A stretch of DNA of 64,000 nucleotides from Paenibacillus sp. CF384 (GCF_900106745.1 NZ_FNNV01000003.1:124001-188000), one strand, 5' to 3'. Counted from the stretch's first letter, positions 26,145 to 35,519 are shown. The notes: generated by a model not told the origin, from the sequence alone. Numbers and translations: made by a program.

Positions 26145-27260
26145 ATGAATAAGAAGAAACTCATCATTGTAGCAACGATTGCGGGGCTACTTGGCACAAC
26201 AGCAGCAGTTGAAGCATCCGGCTTTATGAAGAAAGTAAATGGATTCCTCCGCGGTGACATTGATGTTACTGTAGACGGCAAAGCAACTTCCTTGGAGCCA
26301 GTATTTATTAATGGCCAAGCCTATCTCCCAGCACGCGCCGAAGCGGCAGCGCTTGGTTACGAGCTGCACTATAACGCAAAAACGAAAGTTCTTGAACTGA
26401 CTTCCAAACAAGATCAACCGGAGGAAGGCGAAGCGAATTTGATTAATGTGTCCGGCATTATCGAAGATGTTCGTCCTGCTCAAGACGGTTCTGTACAGAT
26501 CAGCGTAGTTGGCAGAGGCCAAAACAACTGGATCGTATTGACTGTCGATAAAGAAACTGTACTTACGAATCAAGAAGGCAAACCGTTTGCAGCTAAAGAT
26601 TTGAAAGCAGGCTTCGAGCTTACAGCTGAATACGGCCCAATCGTGGCAATGAGCTACCCAGGTCAATCGCATGCCGTGAAGGTTGTAGTTGGTACTGAGC
26701 GCTTGGTTAAAGAAGATGTTATCCAATCCGTCGAGAAAACAAGCGAAGGCTGGCAAGTGAAGTTCGGCGACGCTAAAGAAACTACACTGGTTCTGAATTC
26801 CGGTAAAGAAACAACGATCCGTGATACCGAGCGTCAACCGATTGAATGGTCGGCATTGAAAGCCGGCATGAAAGTTCGCGCTTACTACGGTCCTGCGATG
26901 ACGAAGAGCCTTCCGCCGATCAGCCCGCTTCAATTCCTGGTAGTGTCAGAGCAAGCTGCTGCGCTATCCCCAGCACAAGTAACTGAATATCGTGAGCTTG
27001 CTTGGAAACAGCTTTCCGATGATCAGAAGAAACATGTGGTAACGAAGAAAGACGAAGCAGAAGTTACAATCGTACCTGCTTCCGATGCAGCTCTCTTCCC
27101 ACAAGATGACAAGAAGAAAGCATACGAGGATTATGTAGCTAAGAAAGGCAACGTAGTTCTTGTTACTTATAAAACAGACGACGACGCGCTGCTGGGACCA
27201 CTTACACTAGGTTTTAGCTCCGATTCCAAAGAATACTTCGGTAACCGTATTCGCAGATAG
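26145..27260 (+). CDS. Secreted protein with copper-amine-oxidase-N-like domain
   Basis: The 371-residue product has a signal peptide (IIVATIAGLLGTTAAVEASG) and a short stalk-type domain at about 38-88 (DVTVDGKATSLEPVFINGQAYLPARAEAAALGY), the fold named after the N-domain of copper amine oxidases and common in Paenibacillus surface proteins. Two similar beta-rich modules follow (about 100-185 and 190-265; VLTVDKETVLTNQEGKPFAA and LVLNSGKETTIRDTERQPIEW), suggesting an internal duplication of OB-like units. Codon usage is notably biased (GAA, AAA, GTA), pointing to high expression. Function unknown. Confidence 0.88.
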   Translation: MNKKKLIIVATIAGLLGTTAAVEASGFMKKVNGFLRGDIDVTVDGKATSLEPVFINGQAYLPARAEAAALGYELHYNAKTKVLELTSKQDQPEEGEANLINVSGIIEDVRPAQDGSVQISVVGRGQNNWIVLTVDKETVLTNQEGKPFAAKDLKAGFELTAEYGPIVAMSYPGQSHAVKVVVGTERLVKEDVIQSVEKTSEGWQVKFGDAKETTLVLNSGKETTIRDTERQPIEWSALKAGMKVRAYYGPAMTKSLPPISPLQFLVVSEQAAALSPAQVTEYRELAWKQLSDDQKKHVVTKKDEAEVTIVPASDAALFPQDDKKKAYEDYVAKKGNVVLVTYKTDDDALLGPLTLGFSSDSKEYFGNRIRR

Positions 27261-27275
27261 TAAGTAAGAAGAAGA

Positions 27276-27323
27276 GGGTTGTTCTGAAGTCACCGGAAGG
27301 TGACGGAGGGACAATCCTTTTTT
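27276..27323 (+). terminator. Terminator after the secreted stalk-domain gene
   Basis: A two-part stem (GGGTTGTTCT / GGGACAATCC and GTCACC / GGTGAC around GGAA) is followed by TTTTTT. Confidence 0.9.
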
Positions 27324-27382
27324 ATGTCGAATAATAGAGAGGAAAAACACGGATGAATATCCAGTAGGAGGAAGTTACTGCA

Positions 27383-29053
27383 ATGCTGCAACGGATTTGG
27401 AAGTACCGGATGCATTATTTACTCGTCATCCCGCCACTCTTGCTTTGGTTGATTTTCAAAGGAATTCCATTCTTCATGATGCTGTACGGTTCATTTGTCA
27501 ATTTTGTCATCTTTAAAGGGGTATTCGGCAGCGACTGGGTCGGGTTGGACAATTTCCGTAACCTATTCGATCTGCCTGAATTTACGCCTATCCTAAGAAA
27601 CACGTTAACGATGAAGCTTCTTTATACGGCTGTCAGCGGCATCTTCGCACTAGGTGCGGCGCTCGCCCTTAGCGGTATAGGGTTCCGTAGGCTCAGAGGC
27701 GGATTAGCTGCTTTATTCCTGATCCCTTACTTCATTCCATCAGCGGTTATCGTCTATGTGACGATGCTCACGCTATCGCAGAGCCAATCTCCGTTTGGAA
27801 TCAAGTCGATGCCGCTTGCGCATTCGGAGCAGTTTCCATGGGTACTGGTTGCGGTAGAAGTAATTAAAACCTGCGGCATTCCCATCCTAATCGCGCTTAC
27901 GGTGATTGGCGCGAGACAAGCTGCGATGGATAACGGAAGCATACGGGTCCGCAGTACTTATTTGCACCGCAACGTCATTCCGGCAATGAAGGCAGTTACT
28001 GCATTCATGCTTATGCAGCTCGGCTCGCTTCTTACGATGGATGCAGAGCTGCAGCGATTACTGCTCAATCCGCTTGTGTATGAGACTGGGGACACGTTGG
28101 AAAGCTTCGGCTTTCGAACGGTGTTTATGAACGCCGAGTACAATCTGGCCGGACCGCTTGCCTTATTTCAGTTTATCGTGCAGTTTACATGCTCCCTGCT
28201 TGCGTACTTTCTCATTAGAGGTTTGTTTGCGCGTGATTTGTTTCCTTCTACGGGTGGAGCTGCAGCGCTCCGATCAACCGGGAAAGGGAAAAACAGTGCC
28301 GGCATCCTCATCAGCGTTGCGTTATCCTCAGCCGTGTTGATCTTGCTGTATTTACTGTTCATTTATCCGTTTACATACGAACTGTCCGGTTCAGCGCTTC
28401 ATACCTTGCTTTCCCCATACCGCTATGTGATTTACATGATCATGGACTTGGGGGCAGTCACGATCTTCATGATGATTACGGCGGCGCTTGCTTTCCCGCT
28501 AACCGTCAAGGATTTGCCGGGCAGAGGGCTGTATAAGCTGTTGCTGCTGGCACTGCTGACCCTCGGCAGCTCAACGTTTCATGAATATTTGTTTTATCGG
28601 GATTTACATATGAGCAATACAATATTCCCGTTATTCTTCTCGGGTTTCTACTCCATTCTCCCTATCTTCGTCTTGAAGAGCATCTTTAACAGTAAATACA
28701 GCACTCGCAGGGAAGAGGCAGTCGCGGCGGGTCGAGGAGAGACGTTTATCTTCTTTAACGTGTATATGCCTTCGATCTGGAAACCGCTTCTTGCGCTCGG
28801 AGCCCTTCATTTCGTCATGCTGTGGAGTTCGTTCACGAAGGCTCTCGTCCACTTGACGAATCCGCAGACGTTTCCGCCGCTTATGACGTTTGCTAACGCA
28901 ATGAATGAAATCGGCGAAGCCGGACCCGTATATTCGAAGGCTGACCTGCTACTCGCCGGCGCCATCATATCCCTTCCGTCATTGGTGATTCTTCTGCTTA
29001 TGCGCAGATGGCTCACAGGCGAGGTCATGGTGTCGACGATGAAGAATTTGTAG
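27383..29053 (+). CDS. Fused ABC transporter permease (LplB-like + YtcP-like in one chain)
   Basis: The 556-residue protein joins two sugar-type permease domains. The N-half (1-285) starts HYLLVIPPLLLWLIFKGIPFFMMLYGSF like MalF/LplB and has a degenerate EAA loop at 178-200 (ARQAAMDNGSIRVRSTYLHR). A short linker (STGGAAALRSTGKGKNS) follows, then a MalG-type half with a second EAA-like loop at 442-468 (RREEAVAAGRGETFIFFNVY). About 12 membrane helices are expected. Both halves usually come as separate proteins of about 300 residues. No ATPase or binding protein lies next to it. It starts at ATG behind AGGAGG. Confidence 0.88.
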   Translation: MLQRIWKYRMHYLLVIPPLLLWLIFKGIPFFMMLYGSFVNFVIFKGVFGSDWVGLDNFRNLFDLPEFTPILRNTLTMKLLYTAVSGIFALGAALALSGIGFRRLRGGLAALFLIPYFIPSAVIVYVTMLTLSQSQSPFGIKSMPLAHSEQFPWVLVAVEVIKTCGIPILIALTVIGARQAAMDNGSIRVRSTYLHRNVIPAMKAVTAFMLMQLGSLLTMDAELQRLLLNPLVYETGDTLESFGFRTVFMNAEYNLAGPLALFQFIVQFTCSLLAYFLIRGLFARDLFPSTGGAAALRSTGKGKNSAGILISVALSSAVLILLYLLFIYPFTYELSGSALHTLLSPYRYVIYMIMDLGAVTIFMMITAALAFPLTVKDLPGRGLYKLLLLALLTLGSSTFHEYLFYRDLHMSNTIFPLFFSGFYSILPIFVLKSIFNSKYSTRREEAVAAGRGETFIFFNVYMPSIWKPLLALGALHFVMLWSSFTKALVHLTNPQTFPPLMTFANAMNEIGEAGPVYSKADLLLAGAIISLPSLVILLLMRRWLTGEVMVSTMKNL

Positions 29054-29118
29054 CTTATAGCATGACAAAGGCGCTCCGAACGGCAGTTTCATACCTGCAG
29101 CGGAACGCCTTCTTTATT

Positions 29119-29949
29119 TTACGTATGGAGTATGCGATATTCCGTCGGGCTTTGCCCCGTTTCTTTGCGAAAGAATTTCGCGAAATGGTTCGTTTCCTTG
29201 AACCCGACGTGATCCGCAATTTCCTTGATGCTCTGCGTCGTGCTCGACAGTAGAATCTTAGCTTTATCCACTCGTTTGCGGCTGACGTATTTGAGCGGAG
29301 GCACCCCGAAATGCTTCTTGAAATAGGCGATAAAATAATTCGGATGCAGATGAGCCGCCTTCGCCATATCCTCGATGCGCAAATGACCGGCCATATGGCT
29401 GTCGATATATTGCTGGATGAACTGAATTCGCTTCAGATCCTCCGAGCGATGCTGCAAAATCGTAATCGGCACATGCTCCAAATAACGCGCAATAATCTCC
29501 AGCATAATCGACTTCTCACGCAGACGCGAGATGACGGAATCGCTTTGACGCAGGCTGACCAGCAGCTTGAACAAGGCGGTCATTTCCTCTTGATCGGCAA
29601 GGACAATGCGCAGCGGAACGCCGATCCATTGGAATAAGTCGAAGGGACCGATCGATGCCGTGAAGTGGCACCAATACTTGAGGAAAGGCTGTTTGCCTTT
29701 GATTACGGAATAGGATTGTTTCGTGAAAGCAGGCATCAAGCAGATCTCGCCAGGGGACGGCAGCATCTCCTGATTATCTACTTTGAGCCAGCCTTCTCCG
29801 TCCATAATATAGTAGAGCTTATTATACTCGGGCACGTAATCCATATCGACCCACTCGGTCGTTACTTGTGTTTTGTGAGCGGTGATGACGTCGATTTGAA
29901 GGGCGCGCAAGAGATCGGTTAAGGCGTGATCCGCACGTAGTATCGTCAT
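29119..29949 (-). CDS. AraC family transcriptional regulator
   Basis: Start 29949 (MTILRADHALTDLL) lies behind TGGGAGA on this strand. The 276-residue protein has an N-terminal cupin sensor (about 15-140, LYYIMDGEGWLKVDNQEMLP) and a C-terminal double helix-turn-helix (about 180-276, MAKAAHLHPNYFIAYFKKHF and IADHVGFKETNHFAKFFRK). It is divergent from the PhyH-HEAT fusion gene and probably controls it; its gene converges on the fused permease. Confidence 0.93.
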   Translation of the reverse strand: MTILRADHALTDLLRALQIDVITAHKTQVTTEWVDMDYVPEYNKLYYIMDGEGWLKVDNQEMLPSPGEICLMPAFTKQSYSVIKGKQPFLKYWCHFTASIGPFDLFQWIGVPLRIVLADQEEMTALFKLLVSLRQSDSVISRLREKSIMLEIIARYLEHVPITILQHRSEDLKRIQFIQQYIDSHMAGHLRIEDMAKAAHLHPNYFIAYFKKHFGVPPLKYVSRKRVDKAKILLSSTTQSIKEIADHVGFKETNHFAKFFRKETGQSPTEYRILHT

Positions 29950-30129
29950 TGGAAGTCTCCCAGCTGTAACGCATTTGAATGATTTTCTCTTATCATAGAG
30001 CATTTCGCCCGTTCATGAAACCGCAATCTTAGTTTTAGCACCTTCATTCTTATTTCTAGCCATTACAACGCCGGCTGCATCCTCCTATAATCAAGTTGAA
30101 GAAGTAATCTTATAGGAGGCTCAACCGAA

Positions 30130-31521
30130 ATGACGACTGCACAACCCCTTTTGTTGACAGATGAACAACTGAAATCTTTTATAACAGATGGCTTTCTTAT
30201 TCTAAAAACAGACTTCCCGCGTGAATTTCACGAGCGCTTAGTAGAGCAGCTCAATACGATTTATGATACCGAAGGCAACCCGGGCAACAACATTTTGCCG
30301 CGAATTCGCGACTTGCAGCGCGTATTTGAGAACCCGGTTATCACGGGGGCGCTGACCAGCGTGCTTGGGCCGAATTATTTGCTCCACACGCACAGACATG
30401 GTCATTACAACTCGGTACCGAAGCCGGGCGGCTGGCACAAAGACAGCTACTGGGGCTATAACCGGTTGCGTAATCATCACCCATGGTGGGCGATGATTAT
30501 GTACTTCCCGCAAGATACGCCGATTGAACTTGGGCCAACAGGTGTGATGCCTGGCACGCAATATCAAGACAGCCGCACCTTTGCATCGGATGAAACGGCA
30601 GAGGAAGCGACGGCAAACGGAGAAGCGGGAACCTTTGCGCTGATCCACTACGATATTTGGCATCGTTCGACGCCGAACTTGATCGGCAAGCCGCGCTTTA
30701 TGCTGAAATTCGAATTCATGCGTACGGAAGCTCCGCAATCGCCGACGTGGGACAATCAAGAGCAGTCCTGGGCTGCTGTTGCAGGAGATGAGAGCAACAA
30801 TCCGATTGCCGAAGAGGTTTGGAACTGGCTGTCTGGCCGGACTGCGGCGCTTGCGGGCACGAAGCCTGCGGATGCTGCAGAAATTGCCAGCCTTGCAGCT
30901 CGTTTGAACGGAAGCGAAGAGCAGGATGCTTTGGATGCCGCCTACGAACTTGCGACAAGAGGTGAAGCAGGCATTCAAGCGTTGCTAGGCGCACTTGAGC
31001 AAGAGAAGAAAGTATCCCGTATCGCTTCTTACGGATTGTCCGTAGCCGGCGAGGAAGCGGTCGAAGGATTGCTTCAAGCGCTTCGCGCCGAGAATGAAGA
31101 TGTCGTTAACCATGCCATCTTCGCATTGTCGGAGCTAAGAGGGTACGCAGATCGGGCTGTTTCTCACGTAGCGGCTCAACTGGATCATCCATCCGCGAAA
31201 ATCAGACGCACGGCAGTTGACGCCCTTGGTATCATCAGCGCGAATGCCAAGCTGGTCGTACCTGCGCTGATCAAAGGCTTGCAGGATGAGGATACGCAGG
31301 TTCGCTTCACGGCAGGACTGTCGCTTGTGCGAATCGGCAAGGACGCAGCAGAAGCTGTTCCGGCATTGGCAGAGCAGCTGTCGCACGAGAACCGTTACGT
31401 GCGCGGCCACGCACTAGAAGCGCTGCGCTATATCGGCACGCCTGAAGCCCATGAAGTGCTGATTCAAGAGTTGTTCAATACACGCTGGTGCTCGGATACA
31501 ACGCCTGCGAGCACGTTCTAA
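30130..31521 (+). CDS. PhyH-type dioxygenase fused to HEAT repeats
   Basis: The 463-residue product starts at ATG behind AGGAGG. Residues 1-205 form a PhyH-type Fe(II)/2-oxoglutarate oxygenase with His103-x-Asp105 (GWHKDSYWG) and His178 (DIWHRSTPN); Arg189 may hold 2-oxoglutarate. From about 250 to 455 come HEAT/PBS-lyase-like helical repeats (GEEAVEGLLQALRAENEDVV, KLVVPALIKGLQDEDTQVR, DAAEAVPALAEQLSHENRYV). The repeats suggest binding to a protein partner or large substrate. The AraC regulator is divergent, so expression is probably inducible. Substrate unknown. Confidence 0.9.
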   Translation: MTTAQPLLLTDEQLKSFITDGFLILKTDFPREFHERLVEQLNTIYDTEGNPGNNILPRIRDLQRVFENPVITGALTSVLGPNYLLHTHRHGHYNSVPKPGGWHKDSYWGYNRLRNHHPWWAMIMYFPQDTPIELGPTGVMPGTQYQDSRTFASDETAEEATANGEAGTFALIHYDIWHRSTPNLIGKPRFMLKFEFMRTEAPQSPTWDNQEQSWAAVAGDESNNPIAEEVWNWLSGRTAALAGTKPADAAEIASLAARLNGSEEQDALDAAYELATRGEAGIQALLGALEQEKKVSRIASYGLSVAGEEAVEGLLQALRAENEDVVNHAIFALSELRGYADRAVSHVAAQLDHPSAKIRRTAVDALGIISANAKLVVPALIKGLQDEDTQVRFTAGLSLVRIGKDAAEAVPALAEQLSHENRYVRGHALEALRYIGTPEAHEVLIQELFNTRWCSDTTPASTF

Positions 31522-31539
31522 ATACAAATAACAATTGAG

Positions 31540-31564
31540 AATCCCTCTTCGGAGGGATTTTTTT
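31540..31564 (+). terminator. Terminator after the PhyH-HEAT gene
   Basis: AATCCCTC-TTCG-GAGGGATT, a UUCG-tetraloop hairpin, is followed by TTTTT. Confidence 0.93.
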
Positions 31565-31620
31565 GTTGTCATTCAAAAGAACGATAGATTTCGTCTATCA
31601 TTTGCATAGAAACAACAATA

Positions 31621-31649
31621 TTGATCTATTATTTTGAATCTCATAGAAT
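31621..31649 (+). promoter_or_regulatory. Sigma-A promoter of ilvBN
   Basis: TTGATC and TAGAAT are separated by exactly 17 bases, 66 bp before the ilvB start. A small inverted repeat (GATAGA/TCTATC, 31583-31599) lies just upstream. The leader is too short for a T-box. Confidence 0.6.
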
Positions 31650-31714
31650 GGGGCAACAGGAGCCATAACGGCTTCGGTTGATAATGAAGCAGCCATTGAT
31701 GGGAGGATAAATAG

Positions 31715-33415
31715 ATGAAACAGAACGATAGGATTACCGGTTCAGAGGCTCTTATCCGAAGTTTGCTGCTTGAAGGCGTGGAGTGCGTGTTTGGGATTCC
31801 GGGAGGAAGCGTCCTAAACATTTATGACGCATTTCATGAGCGGCCACAGTTTAAGCATATTTTATCTCGTTATGAACAAGGGGCGATCCATGCTGCGGAC
31901 GGCTATGCGCGTGCAACGGGTAAAGTTGGGGTTTGCTTTGCGACATCAGGCCCTGGGGCAACGAATCTGGTTACGGGGATCGCCACTGCACATATGGACT
32001 CTGTTCCGTTGGTTGTTATTACGGGGAACGTTTCAACAGCTTTACTTGGTACGGATGCTTTTCAGGAAGCGGATATCACCGGCATTACGATGCCGATTTC
32101 GAAGCACAGCTATTTAGTTCGTGACGTCAATGAGCTGCCGAAGATTATTCATGAAGCCTTTTATATTGCATCCACTGGACGGAAAGGCCCGGTAATCATC
32201 GATATTCCAAAGGATGTAACCAGTCAAATGATGAACTTTCAATCTCCGACGGGCACGCCAATGGTCAGGGGATATCATCCGGACATTCAACCGAGTATGA
32301 CGCAAATCGAGAAGTTGCTCGTCGCAATCGGAGAAGCCGAACGTCCCGTCATTCTGGCCGGCGCCGGCGTTATCTATTCCGATGCAGCCAAGGAATTACT
32401 TGAATTTGTCGAGAAAACCCGGATACCCGTTACGACGACATTGCTTGGATTAGGCGGATTTCCGAGCGCGCATGAATTATGGATGGGCATGCCCGGCATG
32501 CACGGAACTTTAACAGCCAATAGAGCGTTACAAAATTGCGATCTTCTCATCAGTATTGGAGCACGTTTTGACGACAGAGTTACGATGAAAACCAGCGGAT
32601 TTGCTCCTAAGGCTACAACGATCGCACATATCGATATTGATCCGGCTGAAATTGGGAAAATCGTTGAAACGGCCATTCCTTGTATCGGCGATGTGAAATC
32701 CGTACTTCAACAGGCGAATCTTCATCATACGAAACCGAGCCAATCCGAAGCGTGGGTGTCCGAAATACAAGCAAACAAAAGGAAGTACCCTCTTCGTTAC
32801 ACGAATTCGGAAGTGCCGTTAAAACCACAATTCGTCATTGAAATGATCAGCGAAACGACCGATGGCGAAGCAGTCGTCACAACGGACGTAGGTCAACATC
32901 AAATGTGGGCGGCTCAATTTTATAAGTTTAAGCACCCGCGTTCGTTAATTACTTCAGGTGGGCTAGGGACGATGGGCTTTGGTTTACCGTCTGCGATAGG
33001 AGCGCAAGTAGGTCTCCCGGACCGAGTCGTAGTTTCCGTCAATGGTGACGGCGGGTTTCAAATGTGCGCACAAGAGCTTGCCATTTGCGCGGCTCATAAC
33101 ATTCCCGTGAAGATCGTCATTCTGAATAATCAGGTACTCGGGATGATAAGGCAATGGCAAGAAATTATTTATGACAATCGATTTAGCCACATGGACCTCT
33201 CCGGCAGCCCGGATTTCGTGAAATTGGCCGAAGCCTATGGCGTTAAAGGGCTCAGGGCATCCAATCAAGAAGAGGCTCGCCTTGTATGGAACGAAGCTCT
33301 GGAAACACCGGGACCCGTACTTATCGATTTTGTCGTCAATCAGGAAGAGAATGTTTATCCGATGGTTACGCCCGGTTCCACGATCGATGACATGATTATG
33401 GGGGATGAATCATGA
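31715..33415 (+). CDS. ilvB: Acetolactate synthase large subunit
   Basis: The 566-residue protein has the three-domain thiamine-diphosphate enzyme layout: catalytic Glu54 in SRYEQGAIHAADGYARATGK, the central FAD domain, and the C-terminal diphosphate/Mg motif VNGDGGFQMCAQELA with ILNNQVLGMIRQWQ. It condenses two pyruvates to acetolactate, or pyruvate with 2-oxobutyrate, the first common step of branched-chain amino acid synthesis. It starts at ATG behind GGGAGG and overlaps ilvN by ATGA. No ilvC or leu genes follow, unlike the usual ilv-leu operon. Confidence 0.96.
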   Translation: MKQNDRITGSEALIRSLLLEGVECVFGIPGGSVLNIYDAFHERPQFKHILSRYEQGAIHAADGYARATGKVGVCFATSGPGATNLVTGIATAHMDSVPLVVITGNVSTALLGTDAFQEADITGITMPISKHSYLVRDVNELPKIIHEAFYIASTGRKGPVIIDIPKDVTSQMMNFQSPTGTPMVRGYHPDIQPSMTQIEKLLVAIGEAERPVILAGAGVIYSDAAKELLEFVEKTRIPVTTTLLGLGGFPSAHELWMGMPGMHGTLTANRALQNCDLLISIGARFDDRVTMKTSGFAPKATTIAHIDIDPAEIGKIVETAIPCIGDVKSVLQQANLHHTKPSQSEAWVSEIQANKRKYPLRYTNSEVPLKPQFVIEMISETTDGEAVVTTDVGQHQMWAAQFYKFKHPRSLITSGGLGTMGFGLPSAIGAQVGLPDRVVVSVNGDGGFQMCAQELAICAAHNIPVKIVILNNQVLGMIRQWQEIIYDNRFSHMDLSGSPDFVKLAEAYGVKGLRASNQEEARLVWNEALETPGPVLIDFVVNQEENVYPMVTPGSTIDDMIMGDES

Positions 33416-33891
33416 AACGTCACACGATTTCTGTTCTTGTAAACAACCATCCAGGTGTGCTGCAGCGAGTTGCCGGATTATTCGGACGCCGTGGTTTCAA
33501 CATTGACAGTATAACGGTAGGCCAATCGGAAGAAGCAGGATTGTCCCGTATGATCATTTTGACATCCGGCGATGATAAAATGCTCGATCAAGTGAACAAA
33601 CAGCTTTATAAACTTATCGATGTTATTCATATTGATGATTTAACCTCGCATCCACTGGTCGATCGCGAGCTTGCACTTATCAAAGTAAGCGCGCTGTCCA
33701 AAGTGAAACCGCAGATAATAAGTATTGTGGAGTCCTTTCGTGCTTCAATAGTCGATATTGGCGTAGAGAGTCTCATTGTTCAAGTTGTTGGCGAACAAGA
33801 TAAAATAGCTTCTTTAATCGAGCTGCTGCGACCATATGGGATCTTGGAGCTGACCCGTACAGGTGTGACGGCTATGAATCGTGGAGAGTGA
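33412..33891 (+). CDS. ilvN: Acetolactate synthase small (regulatory) subunit
   Basis: The 159-residue protein has an N-terminal ACT domain (HTISVLVNNHPGVLQRVAGLFGRR, residues 3-26, where valine binds for feedback inhibition) and the ALS_ss_C domain (from about 84, ALIKVSALSKVKPQII). It activates and regulates the large subunit. The start overlaps the ilvB stop, so equal production is expected. Its presence argues for an anabolic enzyme rather than a catabolic AlsS. The alternative name for this subunit is ilvH. Confidence 0.95.
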   Translation: MKRHTISVLVNNHPGVLQRVAGLFGRRGFNIDSITVGQSEEAGLSRMIILTSGDDKMLDQVNKQLYKLIDVIHIDDLTSHPLVDRELALIKVSALSKVKPQIISIVESFRASIVDIGVESLIVQVVGEQDKIASLIELLRPYGILELTRTGVTAMNRGE

Positions 33892-33925
33892 TCGAACAAG
33901 TGATGCAAGTCAAGCAAAGACATTC

Positions 33926-33965
33926 AGCCTAGGTGCGGTACACTGCCGAATCTAGGCTCTTTTTC
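33926..33965 (+). terminator. Terminator after ilvBN
   Basis: AGCCTAG pairs with CTAGGCT with an inner GCGG/CCGA-type stem, followed by CTTTTTCTT. Confidence 0.83.
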
Positions 33966-34048
33966 TTCCCACAAAGTTTATAGCGATCATGTACAATAGA
34001 ACTAGATTGTGTGTGAGAGACGTTTATCCATAGCCGGAGGGGAAGAAG

Positions 34049-35506
34049 ATGAGCATTGTAATCGAAGAAGCCACCATAGCTGAAATGCAGGCTGCGATGG
34101 AAAACGGTGAAATCACATCCAGAGAATTAGTTCTCAACTACATGGAGCGCATTGCTGATCATGACAAGAATGGCCTTACTATTAATTCTGTGCTTGAGTT
34201 GAATCCCGATGCCTTGTTTATCGCGGATGCACTTGACGCCGAGCGAGCGAATCGCGGAGCTAGAGGTCCGCTGCACGGCATTCCGATCCTGCTGAAGGAC
34301 AATATTAATACCGGTGACAAAATGCACACAAGCGCAGGCTCGCTCGCACTTGCAACCCTCTATGCCGGTGAAGATGCTTTCATTGTGAAGCAGCTTCGTG
34401 AAGCGGGGGCAGTCCTACTGGGCAAAGCGAATATGACGGAGTTTGCGAATTTTATGACAGAAGGTATGCCCTCCGGATACAGCTCCCGAGGTGGACAAGT
34501 ACTAAATGCGTATAATATATCGACGCCTACCGGTGGGTCAAGCTCTGGTTCGGGCGTTGCGGTCTCTTGTAATTTCTGCATGGCGGCAATCGGCACGGAA
34601 ACGTCCGGTTCCATTATCAATCCCGCCAATTTGAGCTCTACCGTTGGCATCAAGCCGACGGTTGGACTCGTAAGCCGCACAGGTATTCTCCCGCTTTCCA
34701 ATAGCCAGGATACGGCGGGCCCGATGGCACGAACCGTTACGGATGCTGTCTTGCTGCTCGATGCGTTGGTGCAGGTGGACGAGGCAGATCCGGCGATGGG
34801 CAGCAGTTTAGGGAAACGTCAGACGGACTACGCACAGTATCTTGAGTTAGGCGGATTGGAGGGGGCTCGCATCGGTGTTCCGAGCGATTATTATTTTGAA
34901 GAGTTAACGCCGGAGCAGCTCGTTATCTTCGATCAAGCACTAAGTACGATGCGTGAGCTAGGTGCCGAAATTATTGAACCAGCCAATATTCCCACTGCTA
35001 GGCAAATTGTCTATTCCTCCGTTATCATGAATGAGTTCAAAGCCTCCCTTCATGCGTATCTGTCGGCGCTGCCTGCCGATGCGCCTGTTCGCTCCTTGGC
35101 GGAGATCATCGCGTTCAATGAAGCGCATCCCGAGGAAACGTTGAAATACGGCCAATCCTTGCTGCTGCTCGCTGAAAATAACACTTCCGGGACATTAACG
35201 GAGACACAATATTTAAGGGATCGACTAACGGACCTTCGGCTGTGCCAAGTGGAAGGCATCGATGCCGTTATGCGAGAACATCGTCTGGATGCCTTGTTGT
35301 TCCCGGCGGACTTTGGCTCACGCATAACGGCCCGGGCCGGGTATCCATCCATTATTGTCCCTGCTGGCTACACCTCGGCCGGCGTCCCGTTCGGCGTTAC
35401 GTTCTCAGGGAAGGCATACAGCGAACCGCGGCTGATTCAACTGGCGTACGCCTATGAGCAGCGCAGCAAGGTGCGTAAGGCGCCTTCATTGAAGAGTTTT
35501 ATATAG
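34049..35506 (+). CDS. Amidase (amidase signature family)
   Basis: The 485-residue protein has the amidase-signature triad: Lys83 in LLKDNINTGD, the cis-Ser in TGGSSSGSG (161-169) and the nucleophile Ser188 in GTETSGSI. The fold hydrolyses C-N amide bonds. The length and motif are close to stand-alone amidases of Bacillus/Paenibacillus rather than GatA; no gatB/gatC neighbours are present. The start ATG lies behind GGAGGGGAAG. Substrate unknown. Confidence 0.93.
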   Translation: MSIVIEEATIAEMQAAMENGEITSRELVLNYMERIADHDKNGLTINSVLELNPDALFIADALDAERANRGARGPLHGIPILLKDNINTGDKMHTSAGSLALATLYAGEDAFIVKQLREAGAVLLGKANMTEFANFMTEGMPSGYSSRGGQVLNAYNISTPTGGSSSGSGVAVSCNFCMAAIGTETSGSIINPANLSSTVGIKPTVGLVSRTGILPLSNSQDTAGPMARTVTDAVLLLDALVQVDEADPAMGSSLGKRQTDYAQYLELGGLEGARIGVPSDYYFEELTPEQLVIFDQALSTMRELGAEIIEPANIPTARQIVYSSVIMNEFKASLHAYLSALPADAPVRSLAEIIAFNEAHPEETLKYGQSLLLLAENNTSGTLTETQYLRDRLTDLRLCQVEGIDAVMREHRLDALLFPADFGSRITARAGYPSIIVPAGYTSAGVPFGVTFSGKAYSEPRLIQLAYAYEQRSKVRKAPSLKSFI

Positions 35507-35519
35507 GGATTGAAGGGGG

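Noticed and set aside
31560..31714. T-box or other riboswitch before ilvB
   Set aside because: I looked for a T-box core and long structured leader; a promoter lies only 66 bp from the start and only a small inverted repeat is present upstream.
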